The notes: generated by a model not told the origin, from the letters alone. A stretch of 64,000 nucleotides of DNA from Rhizobium sp. P32RR-XVIII (GCF_012641395.1 NZ_JABAIH010000013.1:1-64000); one strand, 5' to 3'. Positions 52,068-61,309 are shown, numbered from the stretch's first letter. A program made the numbers and translations.

Positions 52068-52286
52068 TCACAGCGGGAATTCCGAGTTAAGACGCTCCAA
52101 GAGCGCGTCGCGTTCGGCTATTCCGGCGTCATACAGACAAAGAAGTTCCCGAGCTGCCGCGAGCGCCTGCGCGCCCCCCCGATCGCACTGCCGGGCTCGG
52201 CAATATTCAACGAGGACGGCGTGCAATATGGAGAGGTCGTCTGGCCCCAGCGGCCGATTGGCCTTGTAGTCGAAGGCTCCGAACAT
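52068..52286 (-). CDS. Small hypothetical protein (72 aa)
   Basis: MFGAFDYKANRPLGPDDLSI starts a helical 72-residue protein (HAVLVEYCRARQCDRGGAQA, LYDAGIAERDALLERLNSEF). AGGATAGG precedes the ATG at 52286. The composition is clearly protein-like and resembles small conserved rhizobial proteins, but I cannot name a family or function. Confidence 0.55.
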   Translation of the reverse strand: MFGAFDYKANRPLGPDDLSILHAVLVEYCRARQCDRGGAQALAAARELLCLYDAGIAERDALLERLNSEFPL

Positions 52287-52590
52287 CGCGCCTATCCTTG
52301 TCCGCCCCGCCCTGCACAGAGAGCTCGCATTCCGGCATGGTGGTAGCGGAACGCCTGAGCCAAGCGATCTCTGCCGCCGGCACCCACCGGCGAAGGAGCA
52401 CGAGCCTTATGGATCATCACCAGCGCGAGGACCATCGTCACCATCGCAACCGCTCTAGCAACGAGATGAAAGCTTGAACTTGCAGGTTTGTTGTCGGGTA
52501 GAACATCGTCGGGTCCCGTGAAGGCTGGCTGCGACAGCGACTGAACGTCTTACAGTATGACGACTGGCCGCGAACGCCGCAGTTGCACAT
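52287..52590. other. Intergenic, nothing recognised
   Basis: About 300 bases. A short plus-strand peptide frame at 52410-52478 is His-rich but has no ribosome-binding site; I do not call it. Confidence 0.35.
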
Positions 52591-52617
52591 AGGTATCGCC
52601 GATACCAAAGTCCAATG
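52591..52617 (+). promoter_or_regulatory. Shared promoter motif, copy 4 (HbpS-like gene)
   Basis: GGTATCGCCGATACC (perfect inverted half-sites), AAAG, TCCAAT, GG. Located 97 bases before the HbpS-like ATG at 52714. The dyad alone would also read on the minus strand. Confidence 0.6.
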
Positions 52618-52713
52618 GCGGCCCGTTTGGCGCTGCCTCAAAGTCCACTCCCCTGAAGGCGCCTCGTCGTTTCCCACGGGTGTGGCGACGCACGTTCACG
52701 CAAGGAGCTCAGT

Positions 52714-53111
52714 CATGGATCTGTTATCCTTGGCGAAGGACATCGCCGAACGTATCGAAAAGGAACCCTCGCGCGCCAAAGTGCGTAACGGTTCGTGTGA
52801 TCGACGTCCACCGGGACACCGTGCTCCAGCACCACATGAATGGCGCGCTGGCTTTTTCAATGCTGATATCGGAGCGCAAGGCCTACACTTCCGCGCTCAG
52901 GATTAAGAACGCCGACCTCTTTCACCTAGTGCAATCTGGAAAGGACCTTTTCCACCTAGTTTCGCAGGAGAAATTCTGCGCCATGGGCGGCGGAGCGCCT
53001 CGCGAACGGGATGGTGAATTTGTCGGCGGCGTGGGCGTCCAAGGTGGAACCGTCGCAGAGGACGTGGGCATCTTGGAAGCAGCCCTCAAAGGACCTCGGA
53101 TAACAACATAG
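52714..53111 (+). pseudogene. GlcG/HbpS (DUF336) family protein, frameshifted
   Basis: ATG 52714 (AAGGAG upstream) gives MDLLSLAKDIAERIEKEPSR; near 52785 the frame changes and continues VTVRVIDVHRDTVLQHHMNG, ALAFSMLISERKAYTSALRI and FCAMGGGAPRERDGEFVGGV, then GGTVAEDVGILEAALK. The A-x-G-G-G...G-x-G-V-x-G-G-x-x-x-x-D pattern is typical of GlcG/HbpS proteins, which bind haem or cofactors and respond to redox stress. A one-base change would restore a normal product of about 133 residues. Confidence 0.75.
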
Positions 53112-53177
53112 CAACCTCGAAAGATCTCGCCGCGGCAACGGCTAGATACCACCTCGTTCCAACATGGTCGGAAAGTC

Positions 53178-54219
53178 ATGCCCAATTTCGAATTTGCAAA
53201 TCTCAGCCGACGTTCGTTCGCTGGCATCGCCCTAGGCGCGACGGCAGCCGGCGTTCTAGGGGAACGCGCAGTCGCACAACGGGCGACTGGCACCGAAGTC
53301 TCACTGAACGACCACGCTGCGCTGAATGCAAGTGAACGGATCGACGCCGGGGATCTCAGCGTCTCGTACGCCGCGCTCGGTCCAGACGATGGACGGGAAG
53401 TGCTTCTGCTCCATGGCTGGCCTTACGACATCAATAGCTTTGCCCAGGTCGCGCCACTGTTGGCGGAGCAAGGTCATCGCGTAATCGTGCCGTTCCTGCG
53501 AGGATTTGGAGGCACCAGATTCCTGTCTGCGAAAACGAAGCGGAACGGACAACCATCCGCGCTCGCGGTCGACATGGTCAACCTGATGGACGCTCTGAAG
53601 ATCGAAAAGGCGACGATCGCCGGTTTCGACTGGGGAGCGAGGACGGGGGACATCGTCGCTATTCTATGGCCGGAGCGCTGCAAGGCGCTCGTCTCCGTGA
53701 GCGGCTATCTGGTGGGAAGCCAGAGCGCCGGCAAGACGCCGCTTCCACCCTCGGCGGAACTTCAGTGGTGGTATCAGTATTACTTCGCCACCGATCGCGG
53801 TCGCGACGGATACGGAAAGTACACCAACGACTTCAACAAGCTGAATATGGAAGTTCGCCTCTCCGAACTGGAAGTTCGACGACGCGACCTTCGAACGCAG
53901 CGCCGCGGCGTTCTCAAAGCCCGACCACGTCGAAATCGTCGTGCACAACTACCGCTGGCGACTGGGGCTGGCGCAGGGGGAAAAGCGGTTCGACAAGCTC
54001 GAAGCCAAGCTGGCGAACGCACCTGAAATCCTCGTCCCGACGATTACCATGGAAGGCGACACAAACGGCGCGCCTCATCCAGATCCCAAAGCTTATGCCG
54101 AGAAGTTCAAGGGCAGATACGAACATCGTCTGGTCTCGGGCGGGATCGGCCAAAACCTACCACAGGAGGCTCCCGAGATCTTCGCCAAGGCTATCCTAGA
54201 GGCGGAGTCATGGTCATGA
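53178..54219 (+). pseudogene. Tat-exported alpha/beta hydrolase, frameshifted
   Basis: The N-terminus has a twin-arginine signal (LSRRSFAGIALGATAAGVLG). The hydrolase fold shows VLLLHGWPYDINSFAQVAPL (oxyanion HGW), VIVPFLRGFGGTRFL and the nucleophile Asp in IAGFDWGARTGDIVA, so it resembles haloalkane dehalogenase/epoxide hydrolase members. At about 53843 an extra A moves the rest to a second frame: IWKFASPNWKFDDATFERSA, HNYRWRLGLAQGEKRFDKLE and RLVSGGIGQNLPQEAPEIFA (late His region is weak). Repair gives about 346 residues. It follows the HbpS-like gene. Confidence 0.82.
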
Positions 54220-54507
54220 GGAATTTTGGGGACGGGATCCCACCTAGACTGCTTGGCAACTTCTTCATCGGATAACACCGGCTTCTCGTGATAGCCGAAA
54301 CCCAGGCGCGAGACTTCCAGCCCGCTGTTTTCGGCAAGGTTGCCGTAGATCCAAGCTCGCAGCGCAAGGTCCACGCTATGCAGGGGCCGTCATTTGAGTA
54401 GACCGGGGTTTCATGAATGCCCCAAGTGCCCCCGCGAAAAAGGGCCCGTGGTCGCAACTTCAGGACTCTGCGACCACCGATCTCTCGTCGCGGGTTCGTG
54501 CCGCCTG
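54220..54507. other. Convergent intergenic region, nothing recognised
   Basis: 290 bases between the hydrolase remnant and the DJ-1/PfpI gene, which converge. A hairpin terminator would be expected, but I could not identify one with confidence. Confidence 0.35.
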
Positions 54508-55215
54508 TCATGCAGCCGTACAGCCGACCGCTTGCGTCGCACCAGAAAGAAGCTTGACGAGCGCTTGAGCGCCCGCCGTGGACGACGCCGGGTTCTGGCC
54601 CGTGATCAGCCGGCCGTCAGTGATGGCAAAGGCTTCCCAGTTTCCCTTCTTTTCGAAAAGTCCGCCCAGCCGTTTGAGCTCGTCCTCGACCAGGAACGGC
54701 ACGATCTTGGTGAGTTGAACCTCTTCCTCCTCGGTGTTCGTGAAACCGGTAACGCGCTTACCCTTGACGAGCGGCGCACCTTTGTAGGTAACCCGATGTA
54801 GCACGCCCGGTGCGTGGCAAACGGCCGCGACTGGTTTTCCGGAATTATAGAAGGACTCAATCAGGGCGATCGAGTCCGGGTCCTCGGCAAGATCCCACAT
54901 CGGCCCATGACCGCCGGGATAGAAGACCGCGGCAAAATCTTCCGACCGCATGTCCTTCAGCTTCTTCGTCATCGCGAAGACCTTCTGCGCGTCGGGATCC
55001 TTCTTGAAGCGGGCCATCGCGGGGGTCTGGTTTTCCGGCAGATCGCTCTTTGGATCGACCGGAGGCTGACCGCCCTTCGGCGAGGCGAGCGTCAGATCGA
55101 TGCCTGCGTCGCGAAAGACGTAGTATGGCGCGGCACCTTCTTCGAGCCAGAAACCCGTTTTGCGGCCGGTGCTTCCGAGTATGTCATGCGAGGTGAAAAC
55201 CATCAGGACTTTCAT
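54508..55215 (-). CDS. DJ-1/PfpI (Hsp31-like) family protein
   Basis: A 235-residue class I GAT-like protein: MKVLMVFTSHDILGSTGRKT (conserved Glu pocket region GFWLEEGAAPYYVFRDAGID), YPGGHGPMWDLAEDP and the nucleophile Cys in GKPVAAVCHAPGVLHRVTYK. This arrangement (E, C, H) is the Hsp31/YajL-type glyoxalase III or chaperone class that handles methylglyoxal. ATG 55215 is preferred because homology starts there, with GGAAGGAG upstream. It carries its own shared promoter motif at 55296. Confidence 0.92.
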   Translation of the reverse strand: MKVLMVFTSHDILGSTGRKTGFWLEEGAAPYYVFRDAGIDLTLASPKGGQPPVDPKSDLPENQTPAMARFKKDPDAQKVFAMTKKLKDMRSEDFAAVFYPGGHGPMWDLAEDPDSIALIESFYNSGKPVAAVCHAPGVLHRVTYKGAPLVKGKRVTGFTNTEEEEVQLTKIVPFLVEDELKRLGGLFEKKGNWEAFAITDGRLITGQNPASSTAGAQALVKLLSGATQAVGCTAA

Positions 55216-55295
55216 CTGTCGGCTCCTTCCTTTGCTGTGACGCAGCGAAACTGACTGCACGAGCCGGAGTATGCTAACGACCATCACCCGGCACA

Positions 55296-55320
55296 CTTGC
55301 ACATTGGTATCGGTGATACC
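55296..55320 (-). promoter_or_regulatory. Shared promoter motif, copy 5 (DJ-1/PfpI gene)
   Basis: On the minus strand GGTATCACCGATACC, AATG, TGCAAG. It lies 81 bases upstream of the DJ-1/PfpI ATG. The dyad is nearly perfect; the -10 hexamer is poor. Confidence 0.6.
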
Positions 55321-56071
55321 TTAGTATCGGTTGAAACGGTGCTCCGAATGCACGGCTAAAGTCCTGGAGATGATGGGACAGGCGATCGTATCGGCGATGC
55401 CTATGCGGGATGGCGAAGGCGAAGCGCCGATATCAAACTTGCTGCTTTACAACCTGATCCATAGGAAGGATGGCCAGGATGACGCACGCACTAGAGAGCA
55501 GATCCGGATCGATAAGGTCGCCAGTCTGTTGGCAGATCTCTTTTGACAACCGCGCCTGAACGTCATGGGCCCGCAATTCGGGCAAGAGGTTCGCGAACTT
55601 GCGTAGCAACTGCCACCAGAGTTCGAGGCTTGGTCTTCGCTCGTACGATGATCCTACGGGGCGCGCATCCATTTCGTACGGTTCTGCTTCAGACCATCTT
55701 GCCATTTATTTGATTGATCGCATAACAGATCGATTAGTTCGATATCAGACCTATTGAGCGCCGTTTCTTCGAACGAACCACCTAGTCGACCGAAAGCTCC
55801 CGGGAAGCGTCTCGGAGCCCGATTTCCAGTTCCCGCAAGGTAGCAACTGCCTGGTGGTCTTTGCTACCTGATGCCGCAAGTTCCGCGTTGCCCCGACGAA
55901 GAGATAACTTTGCATATGCGTCGCTTGTCAATGCAAGGGATGTTGCTAGACAGCCTTGAATATTTCAGCGTCGAGCTGGCTGGCATGCGCCAGGATCCGG
56001 ACCGAGAAGTCTTCGCTTAGCTTCGTCGAGGTGAAGGAATATCGTTCTCGTTGCTGTCGTGCCCCACAGCC
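55321..56071. other. Intergenic; only weak small frames
   Basis: About 750 bases. A 71-residue plus-strand frame (55331-55546), a 90-residue minus-strand frame (55433-55705) and a short minus-strand tail ending at 55782 are open, but they overlap each other or lack start signals. None is recognisable; at most one could be real. Confidence 0.35.
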
Positions 56072-56089
56072 AACACCTTTGTATAATAG
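56072..56089 (+). promoter_or_regulatory. Shared promoter motif, copy 6 (MEDS-histidine kinase operon)
   Basis: AACACC, TTTG, TATAAT, AG. The left half-site is poor. It is 136 bases upstream of the MEDS-domain gene, the first gene of the sensory operon. Confidence 0.55.
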
Positions 56090-56224
56090 ACACTGTCCGT
56101 CAATAAATGGAAGCTTCCCCCCGCGCGATGGACCGGGGTGGACCGAGTTCGTATGCTTTGACGCGATCGGGCGCCGATAATATGGGGCAGCAGGCGCGAG
56201 ACAGAGTGAGGACTGTTATCGCCC

Positions 56225-56869
56225 ATGAAAACGCGCACTTCCACAATTCGATTCGCCAGCTCGGAATTGAGCCGAAGCAGGCACGTATGTGCGTTCTTCA
56301 ATAATCAGGAAGACGCCTACAAGGTCCTGTTGCCTTTCATCGTCGATGGTTTCACCTGTGGGCACAGGGCGGTCCATCTCCTCAATCCCGGAGACGAAGC
56401 GCAGCATCTATCGCGATTGCGATGCGAGGGGATCGACACGGAATCAGCGCAGAGATCCGGGCAGCTTGAAGTGCGAACGAACGCCGACGTTTATCTTCGG
56501 GAAGGTCGGTTCGATCAGCACCGAATGTTCGCCGAATTCGAGGAACTGGCGAGCGGAGATGCGGGCAGCAAGTTCCCCTTGAGCAGGATCGTCTGTCAGA
56601 TGGACTGGGCAGGAGAAGGCCGTTCGGACGTCACCGATCTCTTGGCGTTCGAAGCTCGCGTCAATGATTTGTGGGACCAGCACGAGGATGCGGTAATCTG
56701 CGTATACGACCTGGCGAAGTTCGGAGGCGAGACGGTGATCGACATCATGAGGACCCATCCGATGGTTGTCGTAGGGGAAACGATGCAGGAGAATCCCTTC
56801 TACGTTCCTCCTTCCCAATTTCTCCAAGAGTTGGGAAGAAGGCATCACCGCAAATCGGGCCAATCCTAG
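56225..56869 (+). CDS. MEDS-domain (DcmR-like) sensory protein
   Basis: A 214-residue soluble protein: HVCAFFNNQEDAYKVLLPFI and DGFTCGHRAVHLLNPGDEAQ form the start of the MEDS domain (RecA-like, found in DcmR and histidine kinases of methylotrophs), with VICVYDLAKFGGETVIDIMR and HPMVVVGETMQENPFYVPPS at its end. MEDS proteins probably sense small hydrocarbon derivatives. It lies 14 bases before the histidine kinase gene, so the two act together. Confidence 0.85.
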   Translation: MKTRTSTIRFASSELSRSRHVCAFFNNQEDAYKVLLPFIVDGFTCGHRAVHLLNPGDEAQHLSRLRCEGIDTESAQRSGQLEVRTNADVYLREGRFDQHRMFAEFEELASGDAGSKFPLSRIVCQMDWAGEGRSDVTDLLAFEARVNDLWDQHEDAVICVYDLAKFGGETVIDIMRTHPMVVVGETMQENPFYVPPSQFLQELGRRHHRKSGQS

Positions 56870-56883
56870 AAAAGGAAGCGGGG

Positions 56884-58296
56884 ATGTCTGATCTCGTCTA
56901 CTTCCCTTCCCCGGAAACCGATCGGCTTCGCCGCTGTGTGAACGATCTGGTCGCATTGATCGCCCTTCCGGCGATCTGGTCGGGCGGCGACCTTCTCCAC
57001 GTTGGGGAGACGCTCCTCGACGTTCTCAAATCGATGCTCGACGCGGACTTGTTGTACCTGCGACTCTTTTCGAGTTGCGGAGATGCGCCCCTGGAGTTCG
57101 CTCGCGTCGCCTTTGGCGAAACAGCCGTCAGGGCGGCCACTGTAGGTGCGGCCCTCGACAGTGCGCTCGGCCAGCTCTCCGGATGGCCTCCGATCTCCAT
57201 TGCGACGTTTACAGGCGCGGACTTGGTGATCGCGCATGCTCAGCTTGGACTTCAAGGGGCCGCAGGCGTGCTGGTTGCCGGCTCTCGCGACGTCGCGTTT
57301 CCAACGGAAGAGGAGCGGCTGATCCTCAGCATTGCCGCCAACCAGGCTGCCGTCGCGGCACATGACGCCGCCAGACTTTCAGAGCAACGAAATCTCGCCG
57401 CCGTCCTTGACGGCCGCGTGGCCCAACGGTCCGCCGAGCTGGCAAAAGCGAACGTCGCGCTAAGGAAAGAGATGGAACAGCGGCAGCGGACCGATGCGGA
57501 ACGACGTCTTGCCGAGGAGGCTCGCGACAAGTTCCGCGCCGAACTCTCGCATATCAGCAGGGCGATGAGCCTGGGGACGATGTCGGCGGCGATCGCTCAT
57601 GAAGTGAATCAGCCTCTTTCCGGCATTATAACCAATGCCAACACGTCCCTCCGGATGCTTTCCGCGACACCGCCCAATGTGGAAGGCGCTCTCGAAGCCG
57701 CTCGTCGAACCATTCGAGACGGAAACCGAGCCACGGAAGTAATCGCTAGGGTCAGGGCCTTGTTCAAGAAGCAGACCACTGCCACGGAGCCGGTCGACCT
57801 GAACGACGCCGCACGGGAGGTCATCGGTCTTATCGGTAACGATCTGCAGCGAAACAGGATCACGATCAAGACCCAGTTCGAAGACGAGCTTCCGCTCATT
57901 GAAGGAGATCGCGTTCAACTCCAGCAAGTTGTGATGAACCTGCTGCGGAACGCGGCAGACGCGTTGGGCGAAATCAGCAGTCAACCTCGGGAGATCGTGG
58001 TGAGCACGGAATTTGATGGCGAGGCGATACTTATGAGTGTGGCTGACACGGGCGCCGGGGTCGACGAAAGGGACATCGATCGAATGTTCGATGCGTTACA
58101 CACGAGCAAGCCGGACGGCATGGGGATCGGGTTGTCGGTCAGCCGCTCCATCATCGAAAGCCACAATGGACAGATATGGGCGAGCGCGAACAAAGGACAT
58201 GGCGCGATCTTCGCCTTTTCGGTCCCGCTCTCTTCCACGATCGGAGGCGACGCAGAGAGTTTGAATGAGAGGATGGACTTCGAGGTGCGGCCATGA
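56884..58296 (+). CDS. Soluble hybrid-type sensor histidine kinase with GAF-like domain
   Basis: A 470-residue kinase without membrane segments: a GAF-like sensor (about residues 20-165), coiled coil (AQRSAELAKANVALRKEMEQ), HisKA with the phospho-His in SAAIAHEVNQPLSGIITNAN (about residue 240) and HATPase_c (VVMNLLRNAADALGEI, SVADTGAGVDERDI, GMGIGLSVSRSIIESHNGQI). The H-E-V-N-Q-P-L box marks the HPK4 group typical of FixL-like kinases. Its stop overlaps the following receiver gene (ATGA). The likely partner is the FixJ-type regulator at 58672. Confidence 0.92.
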   Translation: MSDLVYFPSPETDRLRRCVNDLVALIALPAIWSGGDLLHVGETLLDVLKSMLDADLLYLRLFSSCGDAPLEFARVAFGETAVRAATVGAALDSALGQLSGWPPISIATFTGADLVIAHAQLGLQGAAGVLVAGSRDVAFPTEEERLILSIAANQAAVAAHDAARLSEQRNLAAVLDGRVAQRSAELAKANVALRKEMEQRQRTDAERRLAEEARDKFRAELSHISRAMSLGTMSAAIAHEVNQPLSGIITNANTSLRMLSATPPNVEGALEAARRTIRDGNRATEVIARVRALFKKQTTATEPVDLNDAAREVIGLIGNDLQRNRITIKTQFEDELPLIEGDRVQLQQVVMNLLRNAADALGEISSQPREIVVSTEFDGEAILMSVADTGAGVDERDIDRMFDALHTSKPDGMGIGLSVSRSIIESHNGQIWASANKGHGAIFAFSVPLSSTIGGDAESLNERMDFEVRP

Positions 58297-58649
58297 CGAC
58301 GACGCCCATCATCTCGCTCGACGACGAGCCCGCGCGGGAACCGCTTCCCTGCCTTGTTCGCTTCCTCGGATTTGACCTCAGGATGTGTTTCTCCGCACGA
58401 GAGTTTTTGAGTTGCGCGTCTGGGGAGGAAACGCAGTGTCTGGCTCTCGACGTCGCTATGCTAAGTACGACCGGTCCGGAGCTCCAAGCCAAACTCGCTT
58501 GGCTACGTGAGACCATTCCGATCGTCTTCATAATGGCTGAGGACGACCACGATCGAAAACAGGTATTAATCCGGCGCGGCGCCGTCGACTGCCTTCTCAA
58601 GCCATTTGATGACGAACTGCGCGACGCGCTTGATCGAGCATTCCCATAA
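58293..58649 (+). CDS. Stand-alone receiver domain, partly degenerate
   Basis: A 118-residue single receiver: ISLDDEPAREPLPCLVRFLG keeps the acidic pocket, the phospho-Asp is in CLALDVAMLSTTG and the Lys in DCLLKPFDDEL. The conserved Thr/Ser after strand 4 is Met (IVFIMAEDDHD instead of IVFITAxxD), and the usual VDDD is LDDE. It has no output domain. It may serve as a phosphate sink or competitor for the kinase. Compare the intact paralogue at 62978. Confidence 0.88.
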   Translation: MTTTPIISLDDEPAREPLPCLVRFLGFDLRMCFSAREFLSCASGEETQCLALDVAMLSTTGPELQAKLAWLRETIPIVFIMAEDDHDRKQVLIRRGAVDCLLKPFDDELRDALDRAFP

Positions 58650-58671
58650 ATCTCGGATAAGGAGATTGCGC

Positions 58672-59355
58672 ATGTACAGTGTTATTTCCAACACGCCTGA
58701 ACAGAGCTCGAGGTCGCCGACTGTCGAGATGAGTAAGCCTATCGTCTTCATCGTCGACGATGACGTGTCCGTCCGGGAGTCGCTGGAACTTTTGGTCCGT
58801 TCGGGGGGCTGGGAGCCATCGCTCTTCGAATCCGCAGAGCAATTTTTGGATTACTCGCGTCCCCGGACTCCGTGCTGTCTCATCCTGGACGTCAATATGC
58901 CGGGCCTCAATGGTCTTGAGCTGCAACGAACGATCGTGACGGACGGCGTCAAAATACCGATCATCTTCATCACAGGCTTCGGCGACGTCCCCATGACAGT
59001 CCGCGCGATGAAGGCCGGCGCGGTTGAATTCCTGACAAAACCTCTCGATATCGGAGCTCTTCTCGAGGCAGTGGGCGCGGCACTGGCACACAGCGAAACG
59101 GTCTCGCGCGAAGAGGAAGAACTCGCCCTTCTCCAGCAAACCTACGGGTTACTAAGCCCTCGCGAGCGTGCCGTCATGCGCCTGGTTATTACAGGGCTTC
59201 TCAACAAGCAGATCGCGTTCGAACTCGGCATCAGCGAGATAACCGTGAAGGCCCATCGTGGCCAAGTCATGCGGAAGATGAACGCACGTTCGCTACCCCA
59301 CCTCGTGAACATGGCTGCGCGGCTTAATCTGTCCGAGAACGAACTGATCCACTGA
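58672..59355 (+). CDS. FixJ/NarL-type response regulator
   Basis: A 227-residue regulator. Receiver residues 22-140: VFIVDDDVSVRESLELLVRS, LILDVNMPGLNGLEL with phospho-Asp, IFITGFGDVPMTVRAMKAGA and EFLTKPLDIGALLEAV. LuxR-type HTH at about 160-220: LLSPRERAVMRLVITGLLNK, QIAFELGISEITVKAHRGQV, MRKMNARSLPHL. AAGGAGAT precedes ATG 58672. It follows the kinase and small receiver, so it is the DNA-binding output of the system and a candidate for control of the shared motif. Confidence 0.93.
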   Translation: MYSVISNTPEQSSRSPTVEMSKPIVFIVDDDVSVRESLELLVRSGGWEPSLFESAEQFLDYSRPRTPCCLILDVNMPGLNGLELQRTIVTDGVKIPIIFITGFGDVPMTVRAMKAGAVEFLTKPLDIGALLEAVGAALAHSETVSREEEELALLQQTYGLLSPRERAVMRLVITGLLNKQIAFELGISEITVKAHRGQVMRKMNARSLPHLVNMAARLNLSENELIH

Positions 59356-59369
59356 ACCATGGAAGAGCC

Positions 59370-59689
59370 TTATGCTCGAAGGAAAATCCAGGTGGCTGGC
59401 AGGGGGAGTGCTATAAGTCCCGTAAGAATAACCGTCACGGCAAGCATACCCCGAATTACGCCCGTCCGTTCAATCCTGCGCGGGATGATCATCGCGAGCA
59501 GCGGCCAGCCAGATAGCCGATGTAGTTTGCAGTTGCCAACCGCCCCGTCGTCCCGAGATCGAGCACTCCATCGCGCAGCATCATCGGCATAATTGGCGTG
59601 AATGCGAAACGCCCTATGCCCATAGCGATTGCCAGTGACGCGGAACCGGTTGCGACTACGGCACGATATCTCGAAACCCGTTCCGACAT
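59370..59689 (-). pseudogene. Truncated MFS transporter (YbfB/YjiJ family)
   Basis: MSERVSRYRAVVATGSASLA, IAMGIGRFAFTPIMPMMLRD and TANYIGYLAG are the beginning of a YbfB/YjiJ-type permease. After about residue 60 the frame changes (WPLLAMIIPRRIERTGVIRG, MLAVTVILTGLIALPLPATW) and stops at 59370. About three-quarters of the protein is missing. It is convergent with the response regulator. Confidence 0.75.
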
Positions 59690-59976
59690 GACTGCCTTCC
59701 TTCACTTTCCATGAATCCGGTAAGAGAACACGGCGACCGCCGGCACTATCGTCAGGCTCCAAATGACCGTTGGAGAGGAAGATCGCTCAACCCTTCGCGG
59801 AAGTAGGACCTTTCCCGCAGAGAATGAAGGTTCGAACGTGCCGATCTGTCTACCGGCAAAACGGCAGGATGAGTGCTCAGAGAAGTCCTGTCCGCACTTT
59901 GACGACGGACATTCTTCGTCGTACGGGATCTTCGTCAGCTCCCTGCGGGGGAAGTCGTGACGCGTGCCTGGCCGCC

Positions 59977-59997
59977 TTCCCGACCAAAGGTCGGGAA
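59977..59997 (+). terminator. Hairpin TTCCCGACC-AAA-GGTCGGGAA
   Basis: A perfect 9-bp stem with a 3-nt loop is followed on the plus strand by ATCATTTCTT. It could terminate plus-strand transcription after the sensory operon. The T-run is poor, so the call is tentative. Confidence 0.45.
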
Positions 59998-59999
59998 AT

Positions 60000-60321
60000 C
60001 ATTTCTTGACGCACCTCCGCCCGTCGACCGGATCGGCGCGAGCGCGGCGCCCGCCGTGGCATCTGCGCCACAGCATCGGCCAGCGGCGTCTCATGCGCGA
60101 AGAAGTTCATGTTCACTGGCGCGTCGGTTCGATGCGCAGATTTCCTTCAGCGCCACTCGAAATCGGTCGACGCTTAATTGCGCGCCCGGCAGCGAACCAA
60201 GTCCTCCGGCTCGCGCCACCGCGAGGACCATGGCAACGGTGGTAACTCCGGTCGTAGGCCTGCACGATCGGAAGTTCGATGCCGAAGAGGTCGAGGATGC
60301 GGCGATCTTGCCAGGAATTCA
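60000..60321 (-). pseudogene. Remnant of a nitronate monooxygenase gene
   Basis: MNSWQDRRILDLFGIELPIV from 60321 is the start of nitronate monooxygenases (2-nitropropane dioxygenases). In a second frame follow GVTTVAMVLAVARAGGLGSL and SVDRFRVALKEICASN, and in a third MNMNFFAHETPLADAVAQM (the V-N-x-F-x-H motif). Two frameshifts and loss of the C-terminal two-thirds make it non-functional. The enzymes oxidise nitronates with FMN. Confidence 0.75.
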
Positions 60322-60410
60322 TGGTCCATTTCAAGTATCTTATCCGAAGGTAATAGGACCAGTTGGGCACCTTGGTCTTTCGCATGATCAGCCCCGTCCG
60401 GGGCACCGCC
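60322..60410. other. Short spacer between the nitronate monooxygenase remnant and the SDR promoter
   Basis: No coding or regulatory signal was recognised before the shared motif at 60411. Confidence 0.3.
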
Positions 60411-60428
60411 GACACCTTGGTACAATAG
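60411..60428 (+). promoter_or_regulatory. Shared promoter motif, copy 7 (SDR gene)
   Basis: GACACC, TTGG, TACAAT, AG, preceded by GGCACCG, a near match to the inverted half-site GGTATCG. It is 156 bases upstream of the SDR ATG (60584). Confidence 0.62.
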
Positions 60429-60583
60429 CGGCAGGCCCAATTTCGCGCGATCGTTCTGGCGAACCGGACGTGGTCACGTCGGCAGTTTGTCGGCACCGGC
60501 CAAATGCCCCAGAGTCTCGGATAATTCAGCAGCGCCCGCAGTCACTTCAGGGTAGGCCGGGCGTCACCTCAAGGGAGGCATGA

Positions 60584-61309
60584 ATGAGCGCGCACAAGAC
60601 AGTAATCGTCACGGGAGCGTCTCAAGGCATCGGAGCCGGACTGGTGAAAACGTTCCTCGACAAGGGCTGGAACGTCGTCGGCACGTCACGCCGCATCAGC
60701 GAAAGCATCGGTTTCGACCGGGCTGGCCGGCTGGAGCTAATAGACGGCGACGTGGCCGATCCCGATACCGCCGAACGGGTGGCACTGCGTGCAGTCGAAC
60801 AGTTCGGATCGATAGACGCACTCGTGAACAACGCCGGGATCTTCTTCACGAAGCCGTTTCTCGAATACACGATCGAGGACTTCCGGCGCCTCTCCGCGAC
60901 AAATATCGAGGGCTTCATCCACTTTACCAAGCACGCCGTAAGACAGATGTTGCGCCAGAGGTCGGGCGGCAGCATCGTCACCATCACCTCATCACTGACG
61001 GACCATCCGATCGCAGGCGTGACGGCATCCTTGCCGATGATCACGAAGGGCGGGTTGAACTCTATTACGAAGAACCTCGCGTTGGAATTCGCTGCGAACC
61101 ACATCCGCGTGAATGCGCTATCGCCTGGCGTCGTAGACACTCCGCTGCATTCGCACAATCCCTCTGACTCTCTAAAGACATTGTCACCTATGGGCACGAT
61201 CACGGCAGTGCAGGAGATTGTCGACGGCGTCGTCTACCTGACAGAGTCAGCAAACATTACCGGGGAGGTGCTCCACGTCGACAACGGAGCACATCTTGGG
61301 AAATGGTAG
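60584..61309 (+). CDS. Short-chain dehydrogenase/reductase lacking the catalytic Tyr
   Basis: A 241-residue SDR: TVIVTGASQGIGAGLVKTFL (cofactor motif TGxxxGIG), NNAGIFFTKPF, IVTITSSLTDHPIAGVTASL, then PMITKGGLNSITKNLALEFA and RVNALSPGVVDTPLH. In classical SDRs the active site is S-x12-Y-x3-K; here Lys (TK) and Ser are present but the Tyr position is Pro by my count. Its substrate and activity are therefore uncertain. The N-terminal basic residues after the second strand (TSRR) suggest NADPH. It heads a possible unit with the enoyl-CoA hydratase-like gene. Confidence 0.88.
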   Translation: MSAHKTVIVTGASQGIGAGLVKTFLDKGWNVVGTSRRISESIGFDRAGRLELIDGDVADPDTAERVALRAVEQFGSIDALVNNAGIFFTKPFLEYTIEDFRRLSATNIEGFIHFTKHAVRQMLRQRSGGSIVTITSSLTDHPIAGVTASLPMITKGGLNSITKNLALEFAANHIRVNALSPGVVDTPLHSHNPSDSLKTLSPMGTITAVQEIVDGVVYLTESANITGEVLHVDNGAHLGKW

